This document shows, piece by piece, positions 1 through 11,839 of a stretch of 64,000 bases of DNA (its first letter is position 1; every line of letters begins with the position of its first letter). The stretch covers positions 36,534,501-36,598,500 of the forward strand of contig NC_091251.1 in assembly GCF_042477335.2 (NCBI RefSeq). Reading direction: 5' to 3'. The notes beneath the pieces were generated by a model that was not told the DNA's origin, searched no databases, and was given only the letters and a program-made list of their open reading frames with translations. The position numbers and the translations under genes were made by a program. Origin of the DNA: Ovis canadensis (taxonomy: Eukaryota; Chordata; Mammalia; Artiodactyla; Bovidae).

Positions 1-1423
1 GTCTCACCTTATTACTCTTGTTAGAAACCCTTTCTCTCTTCTTTCTTTTTCTTCTTTCCTGCCTTCTTGTTCTTTCATTATTATTTGTTTATTCTTCTAG
101 ATGCACTTTAGAATAACTATTGAAAACAAAACAAGACAAAAAACTTGAAGTAGCAGCTGTGGAAACTGAGAACTGCCAATAGTAGTATTAATATTACAGG
201 GTTGCCTTTAGGATATTGCTGCAGTTTGAGATCACGAATTTGTTGTGGAACCAGCTGCCATGATTGAGTGATTTTCTCCAGTGACCATTACTGTTAATGT
301 TTTAGCAGAGATTGAATGACTGTCAGAATGTTGCATAGGAGTTTCTATGTTGAAGTTCCTTCAGACTTAGTGTATTTATTTATTCAGTCATTCAATGTGT
401 ATTGAATGTCTCCTATATGCCATTCCCTTAGCTAGGTTCTGGGCTTATAAAGATGAATAAAACAGTTCCTGCTTCAAAGGTGGGCACATAAATGACAATT
501 TCATTTGTGGCGGAAGAAAAAACTTCTCTACCTTCTTGGTTTAGTAGCTGGAGCTTGCAAATTACATTGATAAAAAGTCAAATTAACAGGAAAAAAGGCA
601 TATACATTTCACTTGTTAATATTTCAATTTTTATATATATAGAGGCTCTTCATAGAAAAGAAATGATGGATCAAAGAGGTGCTTAGACACAGGGGATTAT
701 ATACTATTTTAACAAAAGGTGATAAACTGTGGAGAAGTGACAAGATAAAGGAAAAGCATTTTAGGCCTCTAGGAGTGGTAGATTTCAGGAAACTAAATAT
801 ATGGGGAAAACTGATAAAAGACAATTGTGATTTTAGTAAGGTTGTTTGTGTACATTCATGATGGTGCTGACTCTGTCTGCCATGTAATGGTTGCTTTTCT
901 TCCTCCCACTATGAGAGATAGGAGGGGGATGACCTTTACAAAGGGAAATTTATATTTCACTTTTATTAGAGGGAGGGCAAAGCGCTGTTTCTGAGTGTGC
1001 TGCTTATTTGCCTTCTAATCAAGACAATCTCCATGCCAATGTGACACATTTTGGGGTGAGGTCTTCTGATCCCCTTCATAATAAGTATAGAATTATGTGT
1101 AAAGTACTGTAAAAGCACCTGGTAGTGAGGAGAGAAGTCAGGGAAGCTTCCCAAAGTAGGTGAAGACTAAACTGAGTCTTGAAGAATCAGTACCAGTTAG
1201 CAATTTGGGGCTAGGACTACTTACCACTGCTTGAATAAGGCATAAAAGAAAGAAACATATGTGCCAAAGTGAGATGTTTTGACTTAGCTATTTTGACATG
1301 ACATGGCTTTAACTTCTCACTGGAGTTTTGATTGTTCTGACTTTTCACTAATGTGTGCAAAAAACAGTCCTGACTCCCACCTTGCCCATCACTGAGTCAC
1401 TGCTGTCATGATCATCATCCTTG
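1..1423. other. Gene-free AT-rich flank with an ancient repeat remnant
   Basis: No coding exon is recognisable. 370-490 and about 1130-1215 resemble two parts of a common old mammalian interspersed repeat (a conserved 'sequence around Tcattcaat...gaatgtctcc' motif and a later 'gggaagcttccc...gagtcttgaag' motif). I cannot assign the family with certainty. The rest is unremarkable. Confidence 0.4.
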
Positions 1424-1612
1424 AAAGTGAAAGTCACTCAGTCGTGTCTGACTCTTTGAGACCCCACCATGATCTATACAGTCCATGCAATTCTCCAGGC
1501 CAGAGTACTGGAGTGGGTAGCCTTTCCCTTTTCCAGGGGATCTTCCCAACCCAGGGATTGAACCTGTGTCTTCTGCATTGCAGGAAGATTCTTTATTGCC
1601 TGAGCCACCAGA
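1424..1612 (-). repeat. Bov-tA SINE, antisense
   Basis: Ruminant tRNA-Glu-derived SINE in reverse orientation. It runs from the Bov-A tail end (GTGAAAGTCACTCAGTCGTG) to the reversed tRNA-like head ending GAGCCACCAG. Confidence 0.85.
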
Positions 1613-1642
1613 TTATGAGTGGGCCCATTTAAAAAACCATCA

Positions 1643-1965
1643 CTGGGGTTTCCCTGCTAGTCCAGTGGTTAAGAATCTGTCTTGCAATGTAGGGAACGTT
1701 ATTCAGTCTTTCGTCAAGGAAGATCCCACGTGCCATGGGGCAACTAAGCCTGTGTGCCACAACTATTGAGACTGTGCTCTGGAGCTTGCAAGCTGCAACT
1801 ACTGAAGCCTGAGCACCCTAGAGCCTGTGTTTTACAATAAGAGAAGCCATCTCAATGAGAATCCCACGCACCATAACTACAGAGTAGCCCCCACTCTCCA
1901 CAAGCAGAGAAAGCCCATGTGCAGCAACGAAGACCCAGAGCAGTCAAAAAACAAAACAAAACACA
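1643..1965 (+). repeat. CHR-2-type SINE
   Basis: Cetartiodactyl tRNA-Glu-derived SINE. It starts with the TTTCCCTG...CCAGTGGTTAAGAATC head, continues with the repeated 'GCACC...AACTACTGAAGCC' body and ends in an A-rich AAAACAAAAC tail. Imperfect 9-base repeats flank it (1637-1645 and 1968-1976). Confidence 0.8.
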
Positions 1966-2035
1966 AATCCATCATTGCTGAGAAACCAAATCTTAATGTT
2001 GGAGAATAAATTAAAGGTCATCTATTCAAACCATT

Positions 2036-2630
2036 ACTGGAGAAGAGAATGGCAAACCACTTCAGCATTCTTTCCTTGAGAACCCCATGAACAGTATAAA
2101 AATGCAAAAAGATAAGACACTGAAAGATGAACTCCCCAGGTCGGTAGGTGCCCAATATACTACTGGAGAAGAGCAGAGAAATAGCTCCAGAAGGAATGAA
2201 GAGGTTGAGCCAAAGCGGAAACAATGCCCAGTTGTGGATGTGTCTGGTGGTAAAAATAAAGTCCGATATTGTGGTGTTGGAGAAGCCTGTTGAGAGTACC
2301 TTGGACAGCAAGGAAATCCAACCAGTCAATCCTAAAGGAAATCAGTCCTGAATATTCACTGGAAGGATTCATGCTGAAGCTGAAGCTCCAATACTTTGGC
2401 TATCTGATGCAAAGAGCTGACTCATTAGAAAAGACCCTGATGCTGGGAAAGATTGAAGGCAGGAGGAGAAGGGGATGACAGAGGATGAGAAGGTTGGATG
2501 GCATGACTGACTCAATGGACATTAGTTTGAGCAAGCTTCCGGAGATGGTGAAGGACAGAGAAGCCTCGTGTGCCACAGTCCATGGGGTCTCAAAGAGTTG
2601 GACATGACTCAGAAACTGAACAACAACATT
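2036..2630 (+). mobile_element. BovB LINE copy with internal deletion
   Basis: Bases 2036-2272 match the 5' part of the large BovB in this window (its 7146-7385). From 2272 the sequence jumps directly to the 3' part (matching 10670 onward: TGGTGTTGGAGAAG, then GAAATCAGTCCTGAATATTC). It ends with the family's CAACTGAAC-type tail region. About 3.3 kb of endonuclease and reverse-transcriptase sequence is missing, so the copy cannot move. Confidence 0.85.
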
Positions 2631-3206
2631 CCAATCATTTGGTTGATACTTGAAAACTCACTTCAACAACTTAACTGTACAGAAGTGAGTTGCACAAAAC
2701 ACCTCAAACATTACCCAGAGGTTGAGAGACTAACTTCAAAGCAGCTCATCTTTAGAAAGGTATTCCATTTCTCTTTTTTGGTTGAAAACCAGCCTCTCTG
2801 CCTCTCTATAATATGACACCACTGGGCCCAGTTTCACATCTTGGGCTCACTAACAATAGTTTCTCTTCCTCATAATTATCTGTGAGATTTACAAAGACAT
2901 CAGTCCTGTTTCTCTTATGCCATGACTTTGAGTCCTCTCATTTTATCTAAAGCACAAGAGTGGATACAGAGTAGTTTCTTCATACATAAAGTGAGCATAG
3001 AATTATAAAGAAGCAAAGCTCCTCTATATGGCGAGCTTGGACTTATAGAAAAATACTTTATAAACAAGAAACTTTAAAAGGCAAGGAAAAATAGATAAGA
3101 GTCAACAAAAACAACTCACTCACTCTGGATTGAACACAGGAAACGTTTCTGATAAGAAAAATAAACCAACGATTCAGATCATAGGTAGAATCAAGAATAA
3201 CATATA

Positions 3207-3485
3207 GGACTTACCAGATGGTCCAGTGCTTAAGAATCAGCCTGCCAATCCTGGGGACGCTGTTCAATCTCTGGTCCAAGAAGATTCCACATGCCCCGGG
3301 GCAACTAAGCCCACGCACCACAACGACTGAAGCCTGCGTAGCCTCGAGCCCATGCTCTGCGGCAAGAGAAGCCATGGCAATGAGAAGCCTGCACAATATA
3401 ACTAAAGAGTAGCCTCCGCTAGCCACACTAGAGAAAGCCCATGTGCACCGATGAAGACCCAGAGCAGCCAAAAATCAATAAGTTT
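3207..3485 (+). repeat. CHR-2-type SINE
   Basis: Same family as 1643-1965: head GGACTTACCAGATGGTCCAG, body with AAGCCCACGCACCACAACGA and GCGGCAAGAGAAGCC, tail AGCAGCCAAAAATCAATAAG. Confidence 0.85.
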
Positions 3486-3689
3486 CTAAAAAAATTTATA
3501 AAAATAAAAAGGAATAACATGAACCACAAAATATAATAAAAATAAAACTGAAAAAATATAGGCAAAGAAGGAAAAACAAAGAAACAGAAGACAACTCCCT
3601 TTAAGTAAACAGCATCTGAGTTATAAAGCAACACATACCAGTCTAATAGCCTAAGAAATTATACAAGGAGGCCCTTTCCCTGAATTTTT

Positions 3690-3880
3690 GTCTTTTTTTT
3701 TCTATTATTAAATTTAATTAAAAAGTTTTTTTTACAGTGTTGTGTTAGTTTCTGCCATACAGCAATGCAAATCAGCTGCAATTATAGATACAGCCCTTCC
3801 CTCCCCAGCCTTTCTCCCCTTCCCCCATCCTATTTCTCCAGGTCATCACAGAGCACCAGACTCCCCTAAATTTTTATACA
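3690..3880 (-). mobile_element. L1 3' end fragment, antisense
   Basis: A reversed A-rich tail (runs of T near 3690-3735) precedes sequence reading on the minus strand as the artiodactyl L1 3' UTR end. It includes the complement of 'ACAGTGTTGTGTTAGTTTC' and 'AGGTCATCACAGAGCACCAG'. Confidence 0.7.
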
Positions 3881-3959
3881 TGGGAAAGCATATTAAAACG
3901 AACTACAGGCAACTGTTTTCCCTCCCCCTCCTCCTTTGCTTCCTCCTCCAATTCTGCAG

Positions 3960-6210
3960 ATAGGGATAAGGAGGGCCTGGTAGAGTCTGGGCTCTCCATA
4001 AAAAGCCAAACGTGTAAAACATACAGGAAGGGCAAACAGCTAGGGGACAGTTCTATACATTTATTAATACTTCAACTCTTGGAAGGTTTTAAACACATTA
4101 TTATAATGATAGAAAATAGCACCCACTAGAAGTTTTCCTGCCTTTCCTCCAGAACGAGTCACTTGCTGCTCAGTCACTAATAGCCCAGCTACAAGGGCAG
4201 TATCCTAGATTCCCTGTGCCCTGGACATGGACCTCTGATCACTACAGTGCTCAGATCCTGTCATCCTTATAGGAAACATTGCTTAACAGCGACACTCACT
4301 GCCACTGTCCTGCTCAATCCAGCAATTAAACATCGAACTTGAAGTAGCACTGGCGGGACAAGCCAAGAAGAAACAATGTGTACACAGAGCAAACCAAAAT
4401 GGGCCTAGCCAGTAAAACCAAATACTGATGAGGTAATCATCTCTTCTCACTAAGATAAAGAATAGCTCAGCCCTGACAGTGAGTAGAAAGAGGCTGCAGG
4501 GCATTCACTGGGCCAAGCAAGCGAGGTCAGCTCCGATTACTCCCGGGTAGTTGAGTTTACTGATTTTCTGGCTTGAGTCCAGGATTGCATAACACATGGA
4601 GGCCCAAGGGCTGGGAGTGACCCAGAAGGCCCTGTGCCTCCAGCCTACTTGCTATGCGCTTGGCGTGCGTCATGGCCCAGGTGGACTCATAGCAGGGGAG
4701 GGATTTGGCGCATACCCCACAGTGAGCAGACTCCTTCTCCAACTAAGCCATAAGCCACTGACACACGCCATTACCTGGAGGCAAGGCCCTTTGTGAGACC
4801 TCGACCCCAGCAGCAAAGAGGCCACAAGATGGCAGCAGAGGACAAAGCCCAGGACACAAAACCTGAACCATCTGCAAAAGCTGATACTTCATTTGGGAAA
4901 TGTCTGTTGTCTAAAATCATGTATTTAAGGTCAGAATAAATGACTGAATCTCAAAAAAATCAGGGTAAAATTCATCAACATGGAGAATTTCCCAACCACC
5001 TCAGAATTCAGCCGCATATAAAGCCACATATTTCTTAAATGCTTAAAGCAGGGGATGGGGTCAAGGCCTTTAAAACTGACGTCAGCAGGAACCTTGTCAC
5101 AGTCACTTCTTTCTGTGAAGTTCCAATGGGCAGGAATTCAAGTAAAACATGAGTGACTTCTATAGCGGCTGCCAAACTGATGAAGGGACAGATACAATGG
5201 TTGCTGGGAAGCACTGAGCAAAGCAGAATGCTTTCATGGAGCAGCTAGGATCTCTGGCAGTAGGCAGTATACCGAGAAGGGTGGGGGGGATAATGAGGAC
5301 CACAGGACAAGTCTCACAGTCTTTACTCGCAGCTTGCAGAGGTCAATGCACAGGATAGGGGCAACAGTAACACTGGGACTAAATCTCTGATCTTCCAATT
5401 TATCCTCTTAATACTCTTCTGGTTACATACTCTTCCCCTCCCCCTCCATCGGAAGCTGTCACTACCAAAAATTGCCAAGTAATCCCTGTGGGGCAAAATA
5501 CCCCTCCCTGAAAACCAATATAAGAGGGATATGATTCTTAAAAAATGGTTTTGAGAACCTAATGTTAAATCTCTACAGGACTCTTGAATTTTATAAAAGG
5601 CTTTGATGGCCTACAAGAACCATATTGTACATCTAAACTCTAAATTTCTACCATATGTGTATATAAAGGACAGATAATAATTGAAGGACTATGGACCAAA
5701 TCTGGTACTCAGTTTTAAGAAAATCAGTCGTTAACATTTTAAAATCAGAAGATTTTACATTTAAAAAGTCAGAATTTCTGACTATTATAGAAAAATTGGA
5801 ACAATGGCAATACTAAGCCCATAGTCCCACATGCCAATAATTGGGTAGAGTTGAGTAGGGTTAGTCTTTAAACAGAATGTGGGCTCTCTAGATTGCCATA
5901 GTTCCCATCACTCCCTATTAACTCATGCCTAATCTGCTCCACTCATTTACACTATTTTTCATCTCTATAGGCAATTTATTTTCAACCTCTGAAGTGCTTT
6001 ATAGTTTTAAAGTATTTTTTTCTCATGTGTGATTTATTTGAGCCTTACTACTCCAGTAAGGTAGAGAGTAAATATTATAATCTCCATTTAAGCAAAATGC
6101 ATTTCAGAGAGGTCTGATTTGCCCAAACTTCCATATCAAAACAAGAGTCTACATTTTCTGACTCCCAATCTTATTACTCTTGGCAGGGGGAACTATTGGG
6201 TTTCTATTAA
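3960..6210. other. Intergenic sequence without a recognised gene
   Basis: I find no coding exon homologous to a known gene. A 36-codon ATG frame at 4829-4939 ends on an AATAAA-containing TAA and precedes a short A run. It is noted as an oddity under the findings, not called a gene. Other open frames are short and lack domains. Confidence 0.5.
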
Positions 6211-6220
6211 GAACTTCATT

Positions 6221-6355
6221 ATATGGACTTCTCTGGCGGTCTAGTGGTTGGGACTTCATGTCTCCAACTGTAGGGGGCATGGGTTCCATCCCTGATCGGG
6301 GAACTAAGATCCTGTGAGGCATGTGACATGGACAAAAAAAAACAAAAAACAAAAA
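6221..6355 (+). repeat. tRNA-Glu-derived SINE with 9-bp target-site duplication
   Basis: Head GGACTTCTCTGGCGGTCTAG, short body, A-rich tail. It is flanked by the perfect direct repeat AACTTCATT at 6212-6220 and 6356-6364, marking a complete retroposed insertion. Confidence 0.8.
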
Positions 6356-6484
6356 AACTTCATTTTAGTGGTTCATGTATCAAAACCAGAGAAGTAGATA
6401 CAGGTATAACTGTTGGAATGGATGAATTCCCACTGCTTAGTTGTTCAAGAATCCTTGCAAATGATTACCTCCTCTTCTTTCAAT

Positions 6485-6703
6485 GAACTATATCTACTCC
6501 CCTTTCAGGCATATGAAGATTGCCCTTCTAACCATCCTGAAGTTGAGTGTGGTTATATGACTTGTTTTGGTCAATGAAGTGTGTGTGAAAGCGATATGTA
6601 TCCCTTTGAGGCAGAAGCATTTAAGAACCTGAACAATTTTCCATGTTTACTTCACAACTTGGGAAGGGGCTGGAGCTGGGGGAAGGGGCAATTAGTCTCA
6701 TGG
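6485..6703 (+). repeat. MLT1-like LTR remnant, left part
   Basis: The stretch with GACTTGTTTTGGTCAATGAA and GCATTTAAGAACCTG resembles the internal part of MLT1 (MaLR) solo LTRs, an old non-coding mammalian repeat. The matching right part resumes at 11041, so the BovB at 6713-11031 landed inside it. Confidence 0.55.
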
Positions 6704-6712
6704 TGACATGGT

Positions 6713-9700
6713 AGAGAGCGTCAGGCTGCAACAGTGGTGCAGGAGTGGCCGAGAGGAGCTACCCCATGTCCGAGGTCAGGGGCGGTGGTGGAGAGGAGCA
6801 ACCCCACGTCCAAGGAGCAGCAGCTGCACAGGTGCAGGAAGGCCGAGAGGAGCTACTCCATGTTCAAGATCAGGAGGAGCGACCTTGTCCAAGGTAAGGA
6901 GCAGCGGCTGCACTTTGCTGGAGCAGCCGTGAAGAATAAGGTAAGTCCAAGGTAAGAGAAACCCAAGTAAGATGGTAGGTGTTGCAAGAGGGCATCAGAG
7001 GGCAGACACACTGAAACCATATTCACAGAAACTAGCCAATCTGATCACACAGACCACAGCCTTGCCTAACTCAGTGAAACCAAGCCATGCCGTGTGGGGC
7101 CACCCAAGATGGACGGATCATGGTGCAGAAGTCAGACAGAATGTGGTCCACTGGAGAAGGGAATGGTAAACCACTTCAGTATTCTTACTTTGAGAACCCC
7201 ATGAACAGTATGAAAAGGCAAAATGATAGGATACTGAAAGAGAAACTCCCCACGTTGGTAAGTGCCCAATATGCTTCTGGAGATCAGTGGAGAAATAACT
7301 CCAGAAAGAATGAAGGGATGGAGCCAAAGCAAAAACAATACCCAGCTGTGGATGTGATTGGTGATAGAAGCAAGGTCTGATACTGTAAAGAGCAATATTG
7401 CATAGGAACCTGGAATGTCAGGTCCATGAATCAAGGCAAATTGGAAGTGGTCAAACAGGAGATGGCAAGAGTGAACGTCGACATTCTAGGAATCAGCGAA
7501 CTAAAATGGACTGGAATGGGTGAATTTAACTCAGATGACCATTATATCTACTACTGCAGGCAGGAATCCCTCAGAAGAAATGGAGTAGCCATCATGGTCA
7601 ACAAAAGAGTCTGAAATGAAGTACTTGGATGCAATCTCAAAAACAACAGAATGATCTCTGTTCATTTCTAAGGCAAACCATTCAATATCACGGTAATCCA
7701 AGTCTATGTCCCAACCAGTAACACTGAAGAAGCTGAAGTTGAATGGTTCTATGAAGACCTACAAGACCTTTTAGAACTAACACCCCCAAAAGATGTTCAT
7801 TATAGGGGACTGGAATGCAAAAGTAGGAAGTCAAGAAACACCTGGAGTAACAGGCAAATTTGGCCTTGGAGTACGGAATGAAGCAGGGCAAAGGCTAATA
7901 GAGTTTTGCCAAGAGAATGCACTGGTCATAACAAACACCCTCTTCCAACAACACAAGAGAAAATGCTACACATGGACATCACCAGATGGTCAACACTGAA
8001 ATCAGACTGATTATATTCTTTGCAGCCAAAGATGGAGAAGCTCTATACAGTCAACAAAAACAACACCAGGAGCTGACTGTGGCTCAGATCATGAACTCCT
8101 TATTGCCAAATTCAGACTTAAATTGAAGAAAGTGGGGAAAACCACTAGACCATTCAGGTATGACCTAAATCAAATCCTTTATGATTATTCAGTGGAAGTG
8201 AGAAATAGATTTAAGGGCCTAGATCTGATAGGTAGAGTGCCTGATGAACTATGGATGGAGGTTCATGACATTGTACAGAAGACAGGGATCAAGACCATCC
8301 CCATGGAAAACAAATGCAAAAAAGCAAAATGGCTGTCTGGGGAGGCCTTACAAATAGCTGTGAAAAGAAGAGAGGCGAAAAGCAAAGGAGAAAAGGAAAG
8401 ATATAAGCATCTGAATGCAGCATTCCAAAGAATAGCAAGAAGAGATAAGAAAGCCTTCCTCAGTGATCAATGCAAAGAAACAGAGGAAAAGAACAGAATG
8501 GGAAAGACTAGCGATCTCATCAAGAAAATCAGAGATACCAAGGGATCGTTTCAGGCAAAGATGGGCTTGATAAAGGACAGGAATGGTATGGACCTAAACA
8601 GAAGCAGAAGATATTAAGAAGAAGTGGCAAGAATACACAGAAGAACTGTACAAAAAGATCTTCACGACCCAGGTAATCACCATGGTGTGATCACTCACCT
8701 AGTCAGACATCCTGGAATGTGAAGTCAAGTGGGCCTTAGAAAGCATCACTATGAACAAAGCTAGTGGAGGTGATGGAATTCCAGTGGAGCTATTTCAAAT
8801 CCTGAAAGATGATGCTGTGAAAGCGCTACACTCAAGATGTCAGCAAATTTGGAAAACTCAGCAGTGGCCACAAGACTGGAAAAGGTCAGTTTTCATTCCA
8901 ATCCCAAACAAAGGGAATGCCAAAGAATGCTCAAACTACCACACAGTTGCACTCATCTCACACACTAGTAGAGTAATGCTCAAAATTCTCCAAGCCAGAC
9001 TTCAGCAATACATGAACCGTGAACTTCCTGATGTTCAAGCTGGTTTTAGAAAAGGCAGAGGAACCAGAGATCAAATTGCCAACATCCACTGGATCATGGA
9101 AAAAGCAAGAGAGTTCCAGAAAAACATCTATTTCTGCTTTATTGACTATTCCAAAGCCTTTGAATGTGTGGATCACAACAAACTGTGGAAAATTCTGAAA
9201 GAGATGGGAATACCAGACCACCTGACCTGCCTCTTGAGAAACCTATATGCAGGTCAGGAAGCAACAGTTAGAACTGGACATGGAACAACAGACAGGTTCC
9301 AAATAGGAAAAGGAGTACGTCAAGGCTGGATATTGTCACCTTGCTTATTTAACTTCTATGCAGAGTACATCATGAGAAACACTGGGCTGGAAGAAGCACA
9401 AGCTGGAATCAAGATTGCCAGGAGAAACATCAATAATCTCAGATATGCAGATGACATCACCCCTATGGCAGAAAGTGAAGAGGAACTAAATAGCCTCTTG
9501 ATGAAAGTGAAAGAGCAGAGTGAAAAAGTTGGGTTAAAGGTTAGAAAGCATCACTACGAACAAAGCTAGTGGAGGTGATGGAATTTCAGTTGAGTTGTTT
9601 CAAATCCTGAAAGATGAGGCTGTGAAAGTGCTGCACTCAAGATGCCAGCAAATTTGGAAAACTCAGCAGTGGCCACAGGACTGGAAAGGGTCAGTTTTCA

Positions 9701-11031
9701 TTCCAATCCCAAAGAAAGGCAATGCCAAAGAATGCTCAAACTACCGCACAATTGCACTCATCTCACATGCTAGTAAAGTAATGCTCAAAATTCTCCAAGC
9801 CAGGCTTCAGCAATACGTGAACCGTGAACTTCCTGATGTTCAAGCTGGTTTTAGAAAAGGCAGAGGAACCAGAAATCAAATTGCCAACATCCGCTGGATC
9901 ATGGAAAAAGCAAGAGAGTTCCAGAAAAACATCTATTTCTGCTTTATTATTGACTATGCCAAAGCCTTTGACTGTGTGGATCACAATAAACTGGAAAATT
10001 CTGAAAGAGATAGGAATACCAGACCACCTGACCTGCCTCTTGAGAAATCTGTATGCAGGTCAGGAAGCAACAGTTAGAACTGGACATGGAACAACAGACT
10101 GGTTCCAAATAGGAAAAGGAGTACATCAAGGCTGTATATTGTCACCCTGCTTATTTAACTTATATGCAGAGTACATCATGAGAAACGCTGGACTGGAAAA
10201 AACACAAGCTGGAATCAAGATTGCAGGGAGAAATATCAATAACCTCAGATATGCAGATGACACCACTCTTATGGCAGAAAGTGAAGAGGAACTAAAAAGC
10301 CTCTTGATGAAAGTGAAAGAGGAGAGTGCAAAAGTTGGCTTAAAGCTCAACATCCAGAAAACAAAGATCATGGCATGTGGTCCCATCACTTCATGGGAAA
10401 TAGATGGGGAAACAGTGGGAACAGTGTCAGACTTTATTTTTTGGGCTCCAAAATCACTGTAGATGGTGACTGCAGCCATGAAATTAAAAGACGCTTACTC
10501 CTTGGAAGAAAAGTTATGACCAACCTAGATAGCATATTAAAAAGCAGAGACATTAGTTTGTCGACTAAGGTCCATCTAGTCAAGGCTATGGTTTTTCCAA
10601 TGGTCATGTATGAATGTGAGAGTTGGACTGTGAAGATAGCTGAGTGCCGAAGAACTGATGCTTTTGAACTGTGGTGTTGGAGAAGACTCTTGAGAGTCCC
10701 TTGGACTGCAAGGAGATCCAACCAGTCCATCCTGAAGGAGATCAGCCCTGGGATTTCTTTGGAAGGACTGATGCTGAAGCTGAAACTTCAATACTTTGGC
10801 CACCTCATGCGACGAGTTGACTCACTGGAAAAGCCCCTGATGCTGGGAGGGATTGGGGGCAGGAGGAGAAGGGGACGACAGAGGATGAGATGGCTGGATG
10901 GCATCACCGACTCGATGGACATGAGTTTGGGTAAACTCCGGGAGTTGGTGATGGACAGGGAGGCCTGGCGTGCTGCCATTCATGGGGTCGAAGAGAGTCT
11001 GACACAACTGAGCAACTGAACTGAACTGAAC
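6713..11031 (+). mobile_element. Near full-length BovB (RTE-type) LINE with internal RT duplication
   Basis: The GC-rich 5' region (6713-7130) is followed by an endonuclease region (GTWNVRSMN, DILGISELKW, then WNAKVGSQ near 7800) and a reverse-transcriptase region (GRGTRDQIANI, FIDYSKAF, QGWILSPCLFN, LRYADDI). It ends with the C-terminal part and the family's repeated ACTGAACTGA tail. The element is bounded by the 9-bp direct repeat TGACATGGT at 6704-6712 and 11032-11040. Bases 8737-9541 and 9542 onward are two tandem copies of the RT segment. Stop codons and frameshifts (for example TGA at 7612, a 2-base loss at about 9992) make it inactive. BovB is the ruminant LINE that mobilises Bov-tA. 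Confidence 0.93.
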
Positions 11032-11040
11032 TGACATGGT

Positions 11041-11195
11041 TGTATCTCATAATGGTGGTGGTCTATGGACTTGGGTACCTGAATAATTTACAAAGAGCAG
11101 AGCACCCTGCCAGAGAGTAAACCTTTGTGGGTTTAGGCCATTGAGATTTTGGCATTGTTACCACAGCACAACCTAGGCTAACCTGATACAAGGTT
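11041..11195 (+). repeat. MLT1-like LTR remnant, right part
   Basis: Contains GTAAACCTTTGTGGGTTTAGGCC, TTGAGATTTTGGCATTGTTAC and CACAACCTAGGCTAACCTGAT in pieces typical of the 3' end of MLT1-like LTRs. It continues the block broken by the BovB. Confidence 0.6.
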
Positions 11196-11839
11196 TATCT
11201 GCATGGTAACTGAACTTTTCCAAGAACTAAAATGCAATTCCTAGATATCTGATCATATCCTAAAACTTGTTGCTCCTATGTGGAAGACAGTTAAGAATGA
11301 ATTGTTGACTTTTATTCCTAGCTTCTTCAGCTACCACCACCTTCTGATTTTGAGGAAAATTATTGTGAGTGCTTCACAGATGAGCTCTCCATTATTCTGT
11401 CATTTAGACTGGGGGAGTGAGGGAGATTTTGTTTCCTCATTCCACAGCCTAATCCCAGAACTGTCCCCACCCACTAATACTCACACAATCTTGTCATAGG
11501 GCAACTATTACCACTCCCAAGGTGTCACAAACAGCGGGCTCCACTGCAATGTCAGGGCAATGCAGCCAGGCTGCGCTCTTTCCTCACTGGTGCCTGGGCT
11601 TGGTTAAGTCTGGAGAAGCAGCCTTCTCAAGTGGGAACAAAAATGAGTGTGAGGCGCACACCCATCCCGGCACTATGTGAATTTGGGGTGAGTTTTCTTA
11701 GTATTGCAGCTCTGGTCAATTTCTAGTTTCTCTAGCGGCTAGCAAGCTGTCGGGTTGGTGCTACTGGGTGCCCTCGTTTTCCTGTGCTTTTCTCAAGCCC
11801 ACCTGAACTTGCCATTTTTGCACAATTGCAAAGATCATA

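Noticed and set aside
7426-10462. Endonuclease and RT frames of the BovB as functional genes
   Set aside because: Broken by stops (for example at 7612) and frameshifts (for example near 9992) and by the internal duplication; annotated only as parts of an inactive element.
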